Assembly: GCA_023228285.1 (NCBI GenBank)
Contig: JALOBM010000052.1
Location: 1 to 13,377 of the forward strand
Length of the DNA: 13,377 nucleotides
Direction: 5' to 3'
DNA from: Candidatus Cloacimonadota bacterium
GTDB lineage: Bacteria > Cloacimonadota > Cloacimonadia > Cloacimonadales > Cloacimonadaceae
Under the pieces are notes generated by a model. The model was not told the origin of the DNA and searched no databases. It worked only from the letters and a program-made list of their open reading frames with translations. Shown here piece after piece: positions 1 through 7,891 of this stretch; position 1 is the first letter of the stretch, and each line of letters starts with the position of its first letter. The position numbers and the translations under genes are program-made.

Positions 1-81
1 TTTGATATAAATATTAATAATAATTAAAACGTAACATAAAAATTGTCCAAATATAATAAAATGTGGCAACTTTAAATGACA

Positions 82-110
82 TTTACAACTTTATTACTTG
101 ATACTTTTAT
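82..110 (+). promoter_or_regulatory. Weak candidate sigma-70-like promoter for the first operon
   Basis: TTTACA at 82-87 resembles a -35 box. TTTTAT lies 17 bases downstream at 105-110 as a poor -10 box. Transcription would start near 117 and leave a leader of about 33 bases containing the strong Shine-Dalgarno sequence of the first gene. The surrounding 149 bases are extremely AT-rich, so such matches occur easily by chance. A TATAAT at 52-57 has no matching -35 box. No operator or riboswitch-like structure is visible in this leader. Confidence 0.2.
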
Positions 111-149
111 TAATAATTAGGATTAAACACAATCAAAGGAGGAGTTTTA

Positions 150-803
150 ATGCCTGTTACACGTTGTCCGCAGGGACATTTTTATGACACTGACAAAAAT
201 AGTTCTTGTCCATGGTGTGGGGTTCAGAATCTAGACAAAGATATGACACATAGTATTTCTGATAATGTAGCGTTAGATACAGAAAAAACTATTGCGGTAA
301 ACGACCACCGTACCTCCTTAGGAGACGCTCTGCCAAACCTGGAAGAAAAAACAATAGCCATGAACTATCGAAATAAAAATTCAGTGAGCACTGATGGCGC
401 TACTGTAGCAATAGTCAAAAAGAGAATTGGAATAGATCCTGTAGTAGGATGGTTAGTCTGCACCAAAGGCGCCGAAAAAGGACGGGACTATCGTATCCAT
501 ACGGAAAAAAACAGTATTGGACGTTCTGACAGTATGGACATTGTCATTAAAGGCGACGAGACTATTTCCAGAGTTAATCATGCATTTTTAATGCACAACC
601 CTAAAAAAAATACTTTTCGAATAACAAATGGCGAGGGACGTGGACTGGTTTATGTTAATGGAGATGATGTCAGCACTTTTGCCGAATTAAAAGCATACGA
701 CGTCATCGAAATGGGGGATACTTCTTTTGCTTTTATACCATTCTGCAATGACAAATTCAATTGGACAGAACAAAAAGAGGCGATCAATGACCATGAAGAT
801 TAA
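150..803 (+). CDS. Zinc-ribbon and FHA domain protein (phosphothreonine reader)
   Basis: Soluble 217-residue protein, probably a cytoplasmic adaptor that binds phosphothreonine. Residues 6-24 form a small zinc-binding motif (C6, H10, C20, C23, ending CPWCG). Residues 30-95 are a polar linker with three similar Thr motifs: TEKTIAV (T47), EEKTIAM (T68) and GATVAI (T85). An FHA domain fills about 97-199, with G124-R125-S126 and an ISRVNHA segment at 139-145. That segment has one residue more than the canonical S-x-x-H, and the usual N-G-T is replaced by YVNGDD. No signal peptide or membrane span is visible. The ATG follows an excellent AAAGGAGGAG ribosome site by about 5 bases. The end overlaps the next start by 17 bases, so translation is probably coupled. 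The linker threonines look like phosphorylation sites for the kinase at 3297-5342, one of which has the same motif; this is inference. Confidence 0.9.
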   Translation: MPVTRCPQGHFYDTDKNSSCPWCGVQNLDKDMTHSISDNVALDTEKTIAVNDHRTSLGDALPNLEEKTIAMNYRNKNSVSTDGATVAIVKKRIGIDPVVGWLVCTKGAEKGRDYRIHTEKNSIGRSDSMDIVIKGDETISRVNHAFLMHNPKKNTFRITNGEGRGLVYVNGDDVSTFAELKAYDVIEMGDTSFAFIPFCNDKFNWTEQKEAINDHED

Positions 804-2277
804 GTATTTTTTTAACTTTTTCTGCGGTTCATTGCTGATTCTATCTTTTTTACTATTTGGTTGCGAATATGCCAATGCTGCCTTTGATGTCAAAACATTC
901 AATATTCAACAAACCTATTTTACTAAGGACGTTAATAACAACAGATACTTAAGAGGATATATGGAACTAATGAACAACTATGGCAACCCTCTTCAAAGTG
1001 TTGATGTTGAACAATTCAAAGCAACTTTTGGTGATGAAGTCCTTCCGCTTAAAGAATTACGTTCATTTTCTTCTGCAGGTGAGGGGGTTGGGACCGTATT
1101 CATGATAGACACATCCCTTTCTTTGTCGCCTTTCCAGTTCAGAGCGATCCAAAATGCTCTTTTGACCTGGGTTGATAGTATGACAGCAGAAGAGCAGGTA
1201 GCAATAGTTATTTTTGGCGATGAAGTCAACGTTCTCACAGAATTTACCAATGACAGAGAAAGACTAAAAAGCCTGATCCTGACTATTACACAGACTCGTA
1301 AGGAGACCCGCCTGAACGATGGTATCGTTCAGGCATTTAAGACCGCCAATATTAATAAGCCAGGACTTCCTCCAAGAAGATTGATCATAGGGCTTTCTGA
1401 CGGCATAAACGAGGCAACAGCCGGTTTCTCTCGTGAAGAAGTAATCAAAGAAATAGAAAAGAACAAGGTGCCGCTATATTTTGTTGCGTACAGTAAAGCT
1501 AAAACAACTGCATCAGAAAGAATAAAATATGCTGCTGGATTGGAAGAGATGGGAATATTTTGCAGGGTCTCCGGCGGATCTCTTTACAAAGACGGTCACC
1601 TGAGTTTTTCAGATACATACGCTAACATACACAAAAGGATATGGAATGCTTTCATTTTTAGCCTCGATGTTTCAGCATTAAAGGGAGATGGGAACCTCCA
1701 TCATCTTCAATTGCAATTTACTCAGGATGGAAGTACAACAAGGGCTGAAACTGATGTACGTTTCGTAGCCGATGAATCCGCACAAAAAAACAACACGACA
1801 GTAATCTACGGGGTACTCGGAGCTATTGTATTACTGGCGTTGGTGTTTGCCATTCTAAGAACAAAAAAGAAAAACCAGAAGAAAATTATCAACGAAAATG
1901 AAAATACAAATTTAGGGAAACCACTTACTACCGTCGCAGCCAATCAAAAATCTGTTGTGAAATCGGATGGATTTATTTTAGAGTTTGCGATTGTTGGAGA
2001 TAAAAGCGGCAAAAAACATTCAATTTCTGTTACTGACAGAGCGACAATTGGCCGAAGCAAAGATTGCGACCTATCATTCACGGATGATCCCTCTATTTCA
2101 GGAAAGCATTGCGAAATATCTGTCAGCTCAGGCATTATCTACATCAGGGACCTTAATTCCACAAACGGTACTAACGTCAACGGTGTCCCAATAAGTAACC
2201 TATTCAAGCTTAAAATTGGAGATATTATCACAATAGGAAAGCAGCAGCTTAGATTAGCTGATGTAAAAGCAGTTTAG
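787..2277 (+). CDS. Membrane protein: extracytoplasmic vWA domain, one TM, cytoplasmic FHA domain
   Basis: 496-residue single-span protein that may carry information across the inner membrane. Residues 1-31 are a Sec signal peptide, with probable cleavage at A-N-A. A vWA domain covers about 101-290 with a complete metal-ion site: D108-T-S110-L-S112, T174 and D205 in LSDG. A membrane helix at 337-357 is followed by KKK, which places the C-terminus inside the cell. The cytoplasmic FHA domain at about 418-490 has canonical residues: G422-R423-S424, S438-x-x-H441 and S458-T-N-G. I chose the ATG at 787 because AGAGG at 776-780 lies 6 bases upstream. An ATG at 793 is the alternative, and longer starts lie inside the upstream gene without a ribosome site. 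The gene overlaps the Zn-ribbon/FHA gene and ends at a strong terminator. The vWA face probably binds an extracellular protein through Mg/Mn, and the FHA face probably binds a phosphorylated cytoplasmic partner. That pairing is inferred from topology. Confidence 0.9.
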   Translation: MTMKIKYFFNFFCGSLLILSFLLFGCEYANAAFDVKTFNIQQTYFTKDVNNNRYLRGYMELMNNYGNPLQSVDVEQFKATFGDEVLPLKELRSFSSAGEGVGTVFMIDTSLSLSPFQFRAIQNALLTWVDSMTAEEQVAIVIFGDEVNVLTEFTNDRERLKSLILTITQTRKETRLNDGIVQAFKTANINKPGLPPRRLIIGLSDGINEATAGFSREEVIKEIEKNKVPLYFVAYSKAKTTASERIKYAAGLEEMGIFCRVSGGSLYKDGHLSFSDTYANIHKRIWNAFIFSLDVSALKGDGNLHHLQLQFTQDGSTTRAETDVRFVADESAQKNNTTVIYGVLGAIVLLALVFAILRTKKKNQKKIINENENTNLGKPLTTVAANQKSVVKSDGFILEFAIVGDKSGKKHSISVTDRATIGRSKDCDLSFTDDPSISGKHCEISVSSGIIYIRDLNSTNGTNVNGVPISNLFKLKIGDIITIGKQQLRLADVKAV

Positions 2278-2288
2278 CAGCAAATGTA

Positions 2289-2329
2289 CTATGCTCCGGT
2301 TTATTATTGAAACCGGAGCATAGCTTTTT
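2289..2329 (+). terminator. Strong intrinsic terminator after the first two-gene unit
   Basis: A perfect 14-bp stem (2289-2302 with 2310-2323, core GCTCCGGTTT) has a 7-base loop and is followed by CTTTTTT-like sequence at 2324-2329. It starts 12 bases after the stop codon of the vWA-FHA gene and 46 bases before the phosphatase start. Transcripts from the first promoter should largely end here. The phosphatase-kinase unit then needs its own promoter or depends on read-through. I see no convincing promoter between 2330 and 2374. Confidence 0.92.
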
Positions 2330-2374
2330 AAGTTAAGAACACAGGAATGATCAATTAATAAAAGAGGTGCCTAA

Positions 2375-3244
2375 GTGAGAGTTGAGTTTGAAAAAGCACA
2401 GCATCAAGGATCTCGCAAAGAACAACAAGATGCTTACGGCATATATGAAATGAACGAGCTTTCCTCACATTACGGACTGTTGGCTGTCCTTGCGGACGGC
2501 ATGGGCGGAATGGCAATGGGCAAAGAATGTGCAGAAAAAGCAGTTACATCGTTTTTTAATTCATATTGCAAAAAATCGGAGGATGAAGCAATTCCCGAAG
2601 CACTTGAACGCTCCATAAATGAATGCAATAAATCTGTATACGATATGTCGGATTCAGTTGGCCTTGGCCAGGAAGCAGGAAGTACTCTTGTCGCATCAGT
2701 AATATATAAAAGGTTTTTATACTGGGTCTCAGTAGGAGACAGCCACATCTATCTCTATAGGAACAATATTCTTAAACAGGTCAACAAAGACCACAACCTG
2801 AGAACAAGACTGGAATCTCTTGCGGCAAGTGGTCAGATAAGTTTATCAGATATAGATAATGGACATAACCCTGAAGCATTGACCAGTTATATCGGGATTA
2901 AAGATCTAAGCGAAATCGATCTGTCTGACAGCCCTCTGTTTTTGCGGAGCGGAGATATCGTGCTTCTCTGCTCAGACGGTTTGTACAAAACAATAGATGA
3001 ATCTCAAATTACTGAGATACTGTCGTCCAACATCAAAGGTATGGCGGATGAGTTGATAAATAATGTAATGGAAAAGAAAAACCCATATCAGGACAATATT
3101 ACCGTTCTGTTACTTAAATTTAAAGGTGAACCAGAAACCATATTAGTCAAAAATACACATAAAAAAAATGAAATAGAGACAAAAGATAAAACAAAAAATA
3201 ATATTCTTACAAATATTTTTAAAAAAATCACAAAACATCAATAA
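2375..3244 (+). CDS. PP2C-family Ser/Thr protein phosphatase
   Basis: 289-residue cytoplasmic metal-dependent phosphatase, the probable opposing enzyme of the adjacent kinase. It would remove phosphate from threonine and serine on the kinase and FHA partners. The PP2C fold covers about 1-250 with all metal-binding aspartates in place: D19 in KEQQDAYG, D41 in ADGMGG, D201 in CSDGLY and D240 before NITVLLL. GSTLVA and VGDSHIYLYR are also typical. After residue 250 comes a Lys/Asn-rich tail of about 40 residues with no recognisable domain. It may be flexible and could dock to membrane or partner. The start is GTG; AGAGGTG at 2363-2369 gives the correct spacing and no ATG fits better. It sits between a terminator and the kinase gene. 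PP2C next to kinase and vWA genes is the core of TerY-P-like modules, which supports this pairing. Confidence 0.93.
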   Translation: MRVEFEKAQHQGSRKEQQDAYGIYEMNELSSHYGLLAVLADGMGGMAMGKECAEKAVTSFFNSYCKKSEDEAIPEALERSINECNKSVYDMSDSVGLGQEAGSTLVASVIYKRFLYWVSVGDSHIYLYRNNILKQVNKDHNLRTRLESLAASGQISLSDIDNGHNPEALTSYIGIKDLSEIDLSDSPLFLRSGDIVLLCSDGLYKTIDESQITEILSSNIKGMADELINNVMEKKNPYQDNITVLLLKFKGEPETILVKNTHKKNEIETKDKTKNNILTNIFKKITKHQ

Positions 3245-3296
3245 ATATTTCATTATTATACATTGAGCCGTATAATTGACTGGAGTTGATATTATT

Positions 3297-5342
3297 ATGA
3301 GCGACTTTTCTCGTTGTTTTGGTTGTATGCGTGAAATAACTGAAAAAAACCCTTGCCCTTATTGCGGATATTATGAGAATAATCCGCCAGAATCAACTCT
3401 TCACATGGAACCAGGCATTCTCCTTTCAGATAGATACGTAATAGGGCGAGTTTTAGGACAAGGCGGGTTCGGCATTACATATATCGGTTGGGATTCGACG
3501 CTTAACCTTACAGTCGCAATCAAAGAGTATCTCCCGCTTTCTATGGCTACACGAAACACCGGAAGTGTAACTGTTTCGTGTGCGAGTAAAGAAAACAAAG
3601 AAGATTATGATTACGGCTTGAACAAGTTCCTTGATGAAGCCCGTATACTGGCCTTATTTGGAGATATGCCTAATATTGTAGGAGCAAGAGATTTTTTCCG
3701 TGCGAATGGGACCGCTTATATGGTAATGGAGTATATTGATGGAATCAATTTAAAACAATATATTGACAAACATAACGGGAAAATTCCATGGGACCAGGCT
3801 GCCAGCGTCATAATGTTTGTTGGAGACGCTCTTAAAGAGGTGCATTCAAAAGGTCTTTTACATAGGGATGTAAGCCCTGACAATATCTTCATAACATCAA
3901 AAAACCAAGTTAAACTGCTTGATTTCGGCGCAGCCAGAGCTGCTTTGGGAATGCAAAACAAAAGTATTTCCATAATGCTTAAACATGGTTATGCACCATT
4001 TGAACAATATTCATCAAGAGGAAATCAGGGACCATGGACAGATGTTTATTCTCTCTCTGCAACAACATACAGATGCATAACGGGAGAACTGCCGCCAGAG
4101 GCTTTGGAAAGACTTGAAGATGATAAGCTGGTCCCCCCTTCGCAAAAGGGCATTAAATTACCAATGAATGTTGAATCGGCGATAATGAAAGGACTTGCAA
4201 TCAGGCCTCAAGACAGATATCAAACTGTTGCTGAATTTCAGGCAGCATTATCAGGAACAGAGTACATTCCCTCAAATTCCGATTTGTGGACACCTTCGCC
4301 TGAAACTTCAAAAGAAGAAAAAACAGTTATTTATCCTCATTCAGAAAATAATAAAAAGTTCCAGACAGCTGTTACCCCGTCCGATAACATCCCATATAAA
4401 TTTGAAAAGAAACACAGAAAAATACTTGCCCTGTCGCTGGTCTCCATCATTGCCGTTTTCTTAGCAATTGGATTATTGGTGTATCCAAAGATTGCACAAT
4501 CGTCCCCTGAAGAGTTGTTCTCTGAGGCTCAAGATCTGATAAAAAACAAAGATGCCGCAAAGGGTTTTGAAAAAATGACCTTGTCAGCAAATGCAGGTTA
4601 TGCTCCTGCGCAGTTAGGGCTTGCTGAGATGTATTTAACAGGTACAGCTGGAAATCAGAATGCAACTAAAGCCGCAGGAATCCTTTTGCCTCTTGCCTCA
4701 TCGGGAAACCCGGAAGCTTTGTATCGATTAGGAAAACTATACCTTAACGGAGTAGGGGTCAACAAAGATAATAATGCGGGCATACAGTATATATCTGAAG
4801 CTGCGGACAAAGGTATGACAAATGCTGCTTATGAATTAGGCCATATGTATGAGGAAGGTATAACTACCAATAAAAATTATGCTAAAGCAATAGAATTTTA
4901 TTCAAAAGCTCTGGGATACAAAGATTCAGATGCCAGAAAATCAGCAATAATCGAAAAACAAAGAGTTGAACAAGAACAGACCATCAAAGCTGCAGAAGAA
5001 AAGCGAGTTAAAGAAGAACAAAGACGGATTGCAGAGCAAAAAAGGAAAGCAACAGAAGAAGAAAAGCGTAAGCAACAGGCTGAAAAGCAAAAGGTTACAG
5101 TGAAAGCAAAAACCGAACAAGCACTTACATCAGGGCCAACTGTTCAAGAAAATACAGAAAGAAACAATACTTTAGCACAAAAAGTGGCAGAAAGAAAAAA
5201 ACAACAGGCAGAGGAAGATAGACTTAAACAGGAGGAAGCCGAACGGGTAGCACGTGAAGCAGCCGCAAAAAAACAGAAAGAGGCACAAAATACTCAAGAT
5301 ACGATAAATGTAATAAAAACGATTATTAATGTTATTAATTAA
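3297..5342 (+). CDS. Zinc-ribbon transmembrane Ser/Thr protein kinase with Sel1 repeats and periplasmic coiled coil
   Basis: 681-residue Hanks-type kinase, the probable writer of the system. A zinc ribbon lies at 7-24 (C7, C10, C20, C23). The kinase domain at about 47-320 has the glycine loop G54-Q-G-G-F-G59, K76 in VAIKEYLP, H189-R-D191, N196 and D209-F-G, so it should be active. The HRD arginine suggests control by activation-loop phosphorylation. The juxtamembrane linker contains EEKTVI (T343), matching motifs in the FHA protein at 150-803. A membrane helix at about 374-395 puts the rest in the periplasm: Sel1-type repeats at about 405-545, then a Lys/Glu/Gln/Ala-rich coiled coil at 546-665 with a Gly-Pro break near 613. 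It ends in a hydrophobic amphipathic segment. The ATG at 3297 is preceded by GGAG at 3282-3285. A TTG at 3276 is possible but has no ribosome site. The next gene follows after 15 bases. Confidence 0.93.
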   Translation: MSDFSRCFGCMREITEKNPCPYCGYYENNPPESTLHMEPGILLSDRYVIGRVLGQGGFGITYIGWDSTLNLTVAIKEYLPLSMATRNTGSVTVSCASKENKEDYDYGLNKFLDEARILALFGDMPNIVGARDFFRANGTAYMVMEYIDGINLKQYIDKHNGKIPWDQAASVIMFVGDALKEVHSKGLLHRDVSPDNIFITSKNQVKLLDFGAARAALGMQNKSISIMLKHGYAPFEQYSSRGNQGPWTDVYSLSATTYRCITGELPPEALERLEDDKLVPPSQKGIKLPMNVESAIMKGLAIRPQDRYQTVAEFQAALSGTEYIPSNSDLWTPSPETSKEEKTVIYPHSENNKKFQTAVTPSDNIPYKFEKKHRKILALSLVSIIAVFLAIGLLVYPKIAQSSPEELFSEAQDLIKNKDAAKGFEKMTLSANAGYAPAQLGLAEMYLTGTAGNQNATKAAGILLPLASSGNPEALYRLGKLYLNGVGVNKDNNAGIQYISEAADKGMTNAAYELGHMYEEGITTNKNYAKAIEFYSKALGYKDSDARKSAIIEKQRVEQEQTIKAAEEKRVKEEQRRIAEQKRKATEEEKRKQQAEKQKVTVKAKTEQALTSGPTVQENTERNNTLAQKVAERKKQQAEEDRLKQEEAERVAREAAAKKQKEAQNTQDTINVIKTIINVIN

Positions 5343-5357
5343 AGCGGAGGAACGGTC

Positions 5358-7871
5358 ATGCTAAAAAAAACAGCAACAATATTATTATTGGTTATTGCAT
5401 ATATATTATCTTTTTTATCTTCCAAACCTTCCTTTGCCTCACAAATAATTGATTTTGATATTAGCTACTACCGTTACTTAAATACAGATACTGTAAAAAA
5501 TAGAGATTATAAAACGATAGAAGAAATTATTTATCATTGGGCCAGCGCCTTTTATGAGGCTACAAACGGAGAATGCACGTTAGGGACAATTCGTATATTT
5601 CAAGGAACAGGTAAATACATTTCCGACTATAAACAATCTGATATTGTATGGGAAGGCACAGGTCATCCTGCCGCTGCAAGTGGAGCGGGCAAGCAAGGAA
5701 GTCCTCTCAAGTCATTGGGCTGCAGGATAAATATGTATGATATTTTTAGAGATGAAACGTCTGGCAAAGATGTTTGTAATTTTCTAAAAGGCAAAAACGA
5801 AGCTGCATATGCAGGTTACATCCTTGCAAGCATAGCCTCGAGCTACATTTATGATCTAAAGGGAGAATATGCGTTTAGCCGAGGAACTGAAAAATACGAC
5901 CAACTGACCAGCCATTCCCTAATGAAGGATCCTTCTCCTGCCGCATTTAATAACAATAGACAATCATTAAATTATTCTGTTAAGAGCATGTATAAAAACG
6001 AAGATAAGACAGAACAAATGACAAAATGGGGCATGAGCGGATGGGAATACCTCGTAAAAAATAATTTGTTACAAAATACTCCAGATACCCCCCCAAAAAA
6101 ATTAGAATATTCAATTGAAACTGACTCAGATCTGAGTATCAGCAAAGAAGCCATCGAAAACTTACACATTATTTGGGTGTACTCACCTATATATATATTA
6201 ACAATTGACAGATCAGGAAGCATGAATGGAGATCGTATTGAAAAAGCTAAGTTTGCCGCAAAAGACTATTTAAAAAATCTTAAGCTCGGAGTGAGAATTG
6301 GAATCGTAGATTTTGCTGATGATGCTGTACAAACAGCAAAGATCAATAAAATAACCGCCTCGAATGAAACTTCTTTGAAAAAAGAATTGATGAACAAGAT
6401 AGATTCGATTCCTATCGAAGGAAACGGCACGTCAATTTATGATGCTTGTTTTGCAGCAGACACCCTGATGGAAGAAGAAAAGGATTCAATATACGAAGGC
6501 AGGCACATAATCCTTATAACAGACGGAGAAGACAATTCATCAAAGATTCAACCAGAAGAACTTATTGCATTATGCAGAAAATCTAAAACTGCCATTAACG
6601 TTGTAGGGCTAGAAGAGGGGGTCAATGAGAAAAACCTTAGAAAAATATCAGAAAAAACACAAGGGTTTTATATAATGACAGCTAACCCACTAGATACTCA
6701 AGAAATGCTCTACACCTACATGAACAATACAGCCGAATCCCAGATTTGCACACAGGATTTTTATCTCAAACCAGGAGAAGGTAAAAGAATAGATTTTTGG
6801 GTTGATGAAGATGCTGAATTTTTGCGTGTAAATACTATACAGGCAAACACGAGTGCTACCGGAGGGCTTACCGTACAATCACAATCACCTTCAGGGAAAC
6901 CAGTCACGGCTAAATATGAATTGGACATAGGCAAGTATGAATCTATTCATAAAAACCCTTCAAAAGGAGTATGGATATCTAGCGTTAAAAACAACAGCAA
7001 AGAACCCACTGTAGCAAGAATATCTGCGTATGTGAGTCTAAAAGGAAGCTTCCTTTTTATGCCCAGCATACAAGTCGTACGGGATGAAAAAAAGGGGAAT
7101 GCATTAGCTTATGCTTGTTTCACAGGAAACGGAATACCATATACGGGGTTGACAATAAAAGCATATGTCAATAATCCTGACCAAACAAAAGCATCTCTTG
7201 AATTCACTGACAAGGGGATACTGGGGGATGCTTTCGCAAATGACGGTGTGTACACTGCACAAATCAAAGATTGCAAGGCAACAGGAAATTATCGTATCAC
7301 TGCATCCTTCAAAAACACAGGAAACTCCGTATCAGCAACGCATAGGTTTTACTTTGTATATCCTAAAGGATCAGGTCAGGACATCAGGATAGATGACAGC
7401 AGCACCAAACTGCTGACTCAGTTGGAACGTGTTGCTACTGTTACTTTTCAGGTCAAAAATAAAACTGTTGTTGACGACAAAGAAAAACTTGACAATGAGA
7501 AACCTACTGATCACGTAAAACTTAAGGATAAGCTGGATATGGGATACTCCGCACTTAAAAGAAACGATTACGATACCGCCATGGGGTATGCAAACGAAGC
7601 TCTACGTATTACAAAAAAAGACGGAAGAATCTACCGTCTTATGGGCGAAATTTGTGACGCTAAGAACGACCATATAAATGCTGTTAATTATTATCTAAAA
7701 GCAGTTGAATATGAACCTGGTGAGCAGCTCAACTATTACAAACTTGGGCAGGCATATACATATTTAAAAGAAATTTCAAAAGCAAAGGAAGTTTGGGAAA
7801 TAATGAGCGCACATTGGCCTGGAGAAAAATGGACAAACCAGCTTGAAATGGCAATACAGCATGCAAGATGA
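5358..7871 (+). CDS. Secreted CLCA-like protein: degenerate metalloprotease region, vWA, beta domains, TPR
   Basis: 837-residue exported protein with a Sec signal peptide at 1-28 (cleavage near F-A-S). Residues about 50-175 look like the N-terminal protease region of CLCA-type proteins (SDIVW, then RINMYDIF, then a helix ending GEY). The zinc site is lost: LASIASSYIYDLKGEY at 156-171 lines up without gaps with LAHEMGHYxYGLYDEY-like sequence, with H to S158, E to I159, H to S162 and D to G169. A vWA domain follows at about 275-460 with an intact metal site: D284-R-S-G-S288, T358 and D389 in ITDGED. Residues 465-685 are beta-rich and include GDAFANDGVYTA, typical of Ig-like ends of bacterial vWA proteins. 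TPR repeats lie at about 718-830. No membrane anchor is seen after the signal. CGGAGG lies 7 bases before the ATG. It is tightly linked to the kinase gene and is probably a ligand or scaffold for it or for the vWA-FHA protein; this is inference. Confidence 0.88.
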   Translation: MLKKTATILLLVIAYILSFLSSKPSFASQIIDFDISYYRYLNTDTVKNRDYKTIEEIIYHWASAFYEATNGECTLGTIRIFQGTGKYISDYKQSDIVWEGTGHPAAASGAGKQGSPLKSLGCRINMYDIFRDETSGKDVCNFLKGKNEAAYAGYILASIASSYIYDLKGEYAFSRGTEKYDQLTSHSLMKDPSPAAFNNNRQSLNYSVKSMYKNEDKTEQMTKWGMSGWEYLVKNNLLQNTPDTPPKKLEYSIETDSDLSISKEAIENLHIIWVYSPIYILTIDRSGSMNGDRIEKAKFAAKDYLKNLKLGVRIGIVDFADDAVQTAKINKITASNETSLKKELMNKIDSIPIEGNGTSIYDACFAADTLMEEEKDSIYEGRHIILITDGEDNSSKIQPEELIALCRKSKTAINVVGLEEGVNEKNLRKISEKTQGFYIMTANPLDTQEMLYTYMNNTAESQICTQDFYLKPGEGKRIDFWVDEDAEFLRVNTIQANTSATGGLTVQSQSPSGKPVTAKYELDIGKYESIHKNPSKGVWISSVKNNSKEPTVARISAYVSLKGSFLFMPSIQVVRDEKKGNALAYACFTGNGIPYTGLTIKAYVNNPDQTKASLEFTDKGILGDAFANDGVYTAQIKDCKATGNYRITASFKNTGNSVSATHRFYFVYPKGSGQDIRIDDSSTKLLTQLERVATVTFQVKNKTVVDDKEKLDNEKPTDHVKLKDKLDMGYSALKRNDYDTAMGYANEALRITKKDGRIYRLMGEICDAKNDHINAVNYYLKAVEYEPGEQLNYYKLGQAYTYLKEISKAKEVWEIMSAHWPGEKWTNQLEMAIQHAR

Positions 7872-7891
7872 CAAAATGGGGATGATTTTTT

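Noticed and set aside
1..149. AT-rich start of the window as an origin or riboswitch
   Set aside because: No repeated boxes, no stable hairpins and no terminator-antiterminator pair; only a weak promoter candidate is supported.
727..786. Upstream ATG starts extending the vWA-FHA protein
   Set aside because: They lie inside the coding end of the first gene without a ribosome site and would put a charged stretch before the signal peptide.
787..880. Lipoprotein signal (L-L-F-G-C) in the vWA-FHA protein
   Set aside because: Phe at the -2 position is atypical for a lipobox, and a normal A-N-A cleavage site follows. A lipoprotein cannot be fully excluded.
3271..3276. Perfect TATAAT as a -10 box for the kinase gene
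   Set aside because: No acceptable -35 box at 16-18 bases, and transcription would start on top of the ribosome site for the ATG at 3297.
3276..3296. TTG start adding seven residues to the kinase
   Set aside because: No Shine-Dalgarno before it; the GGAG at 3282-3285 serves the ATG at 3297, and the zinc ribbon begins soon after that ATG.
4195..4464. Overlapping plus-strand frame within the kinase gene
   Set aside because: It is out of frame with a gene of clear function and shows no motif or ribosome site.
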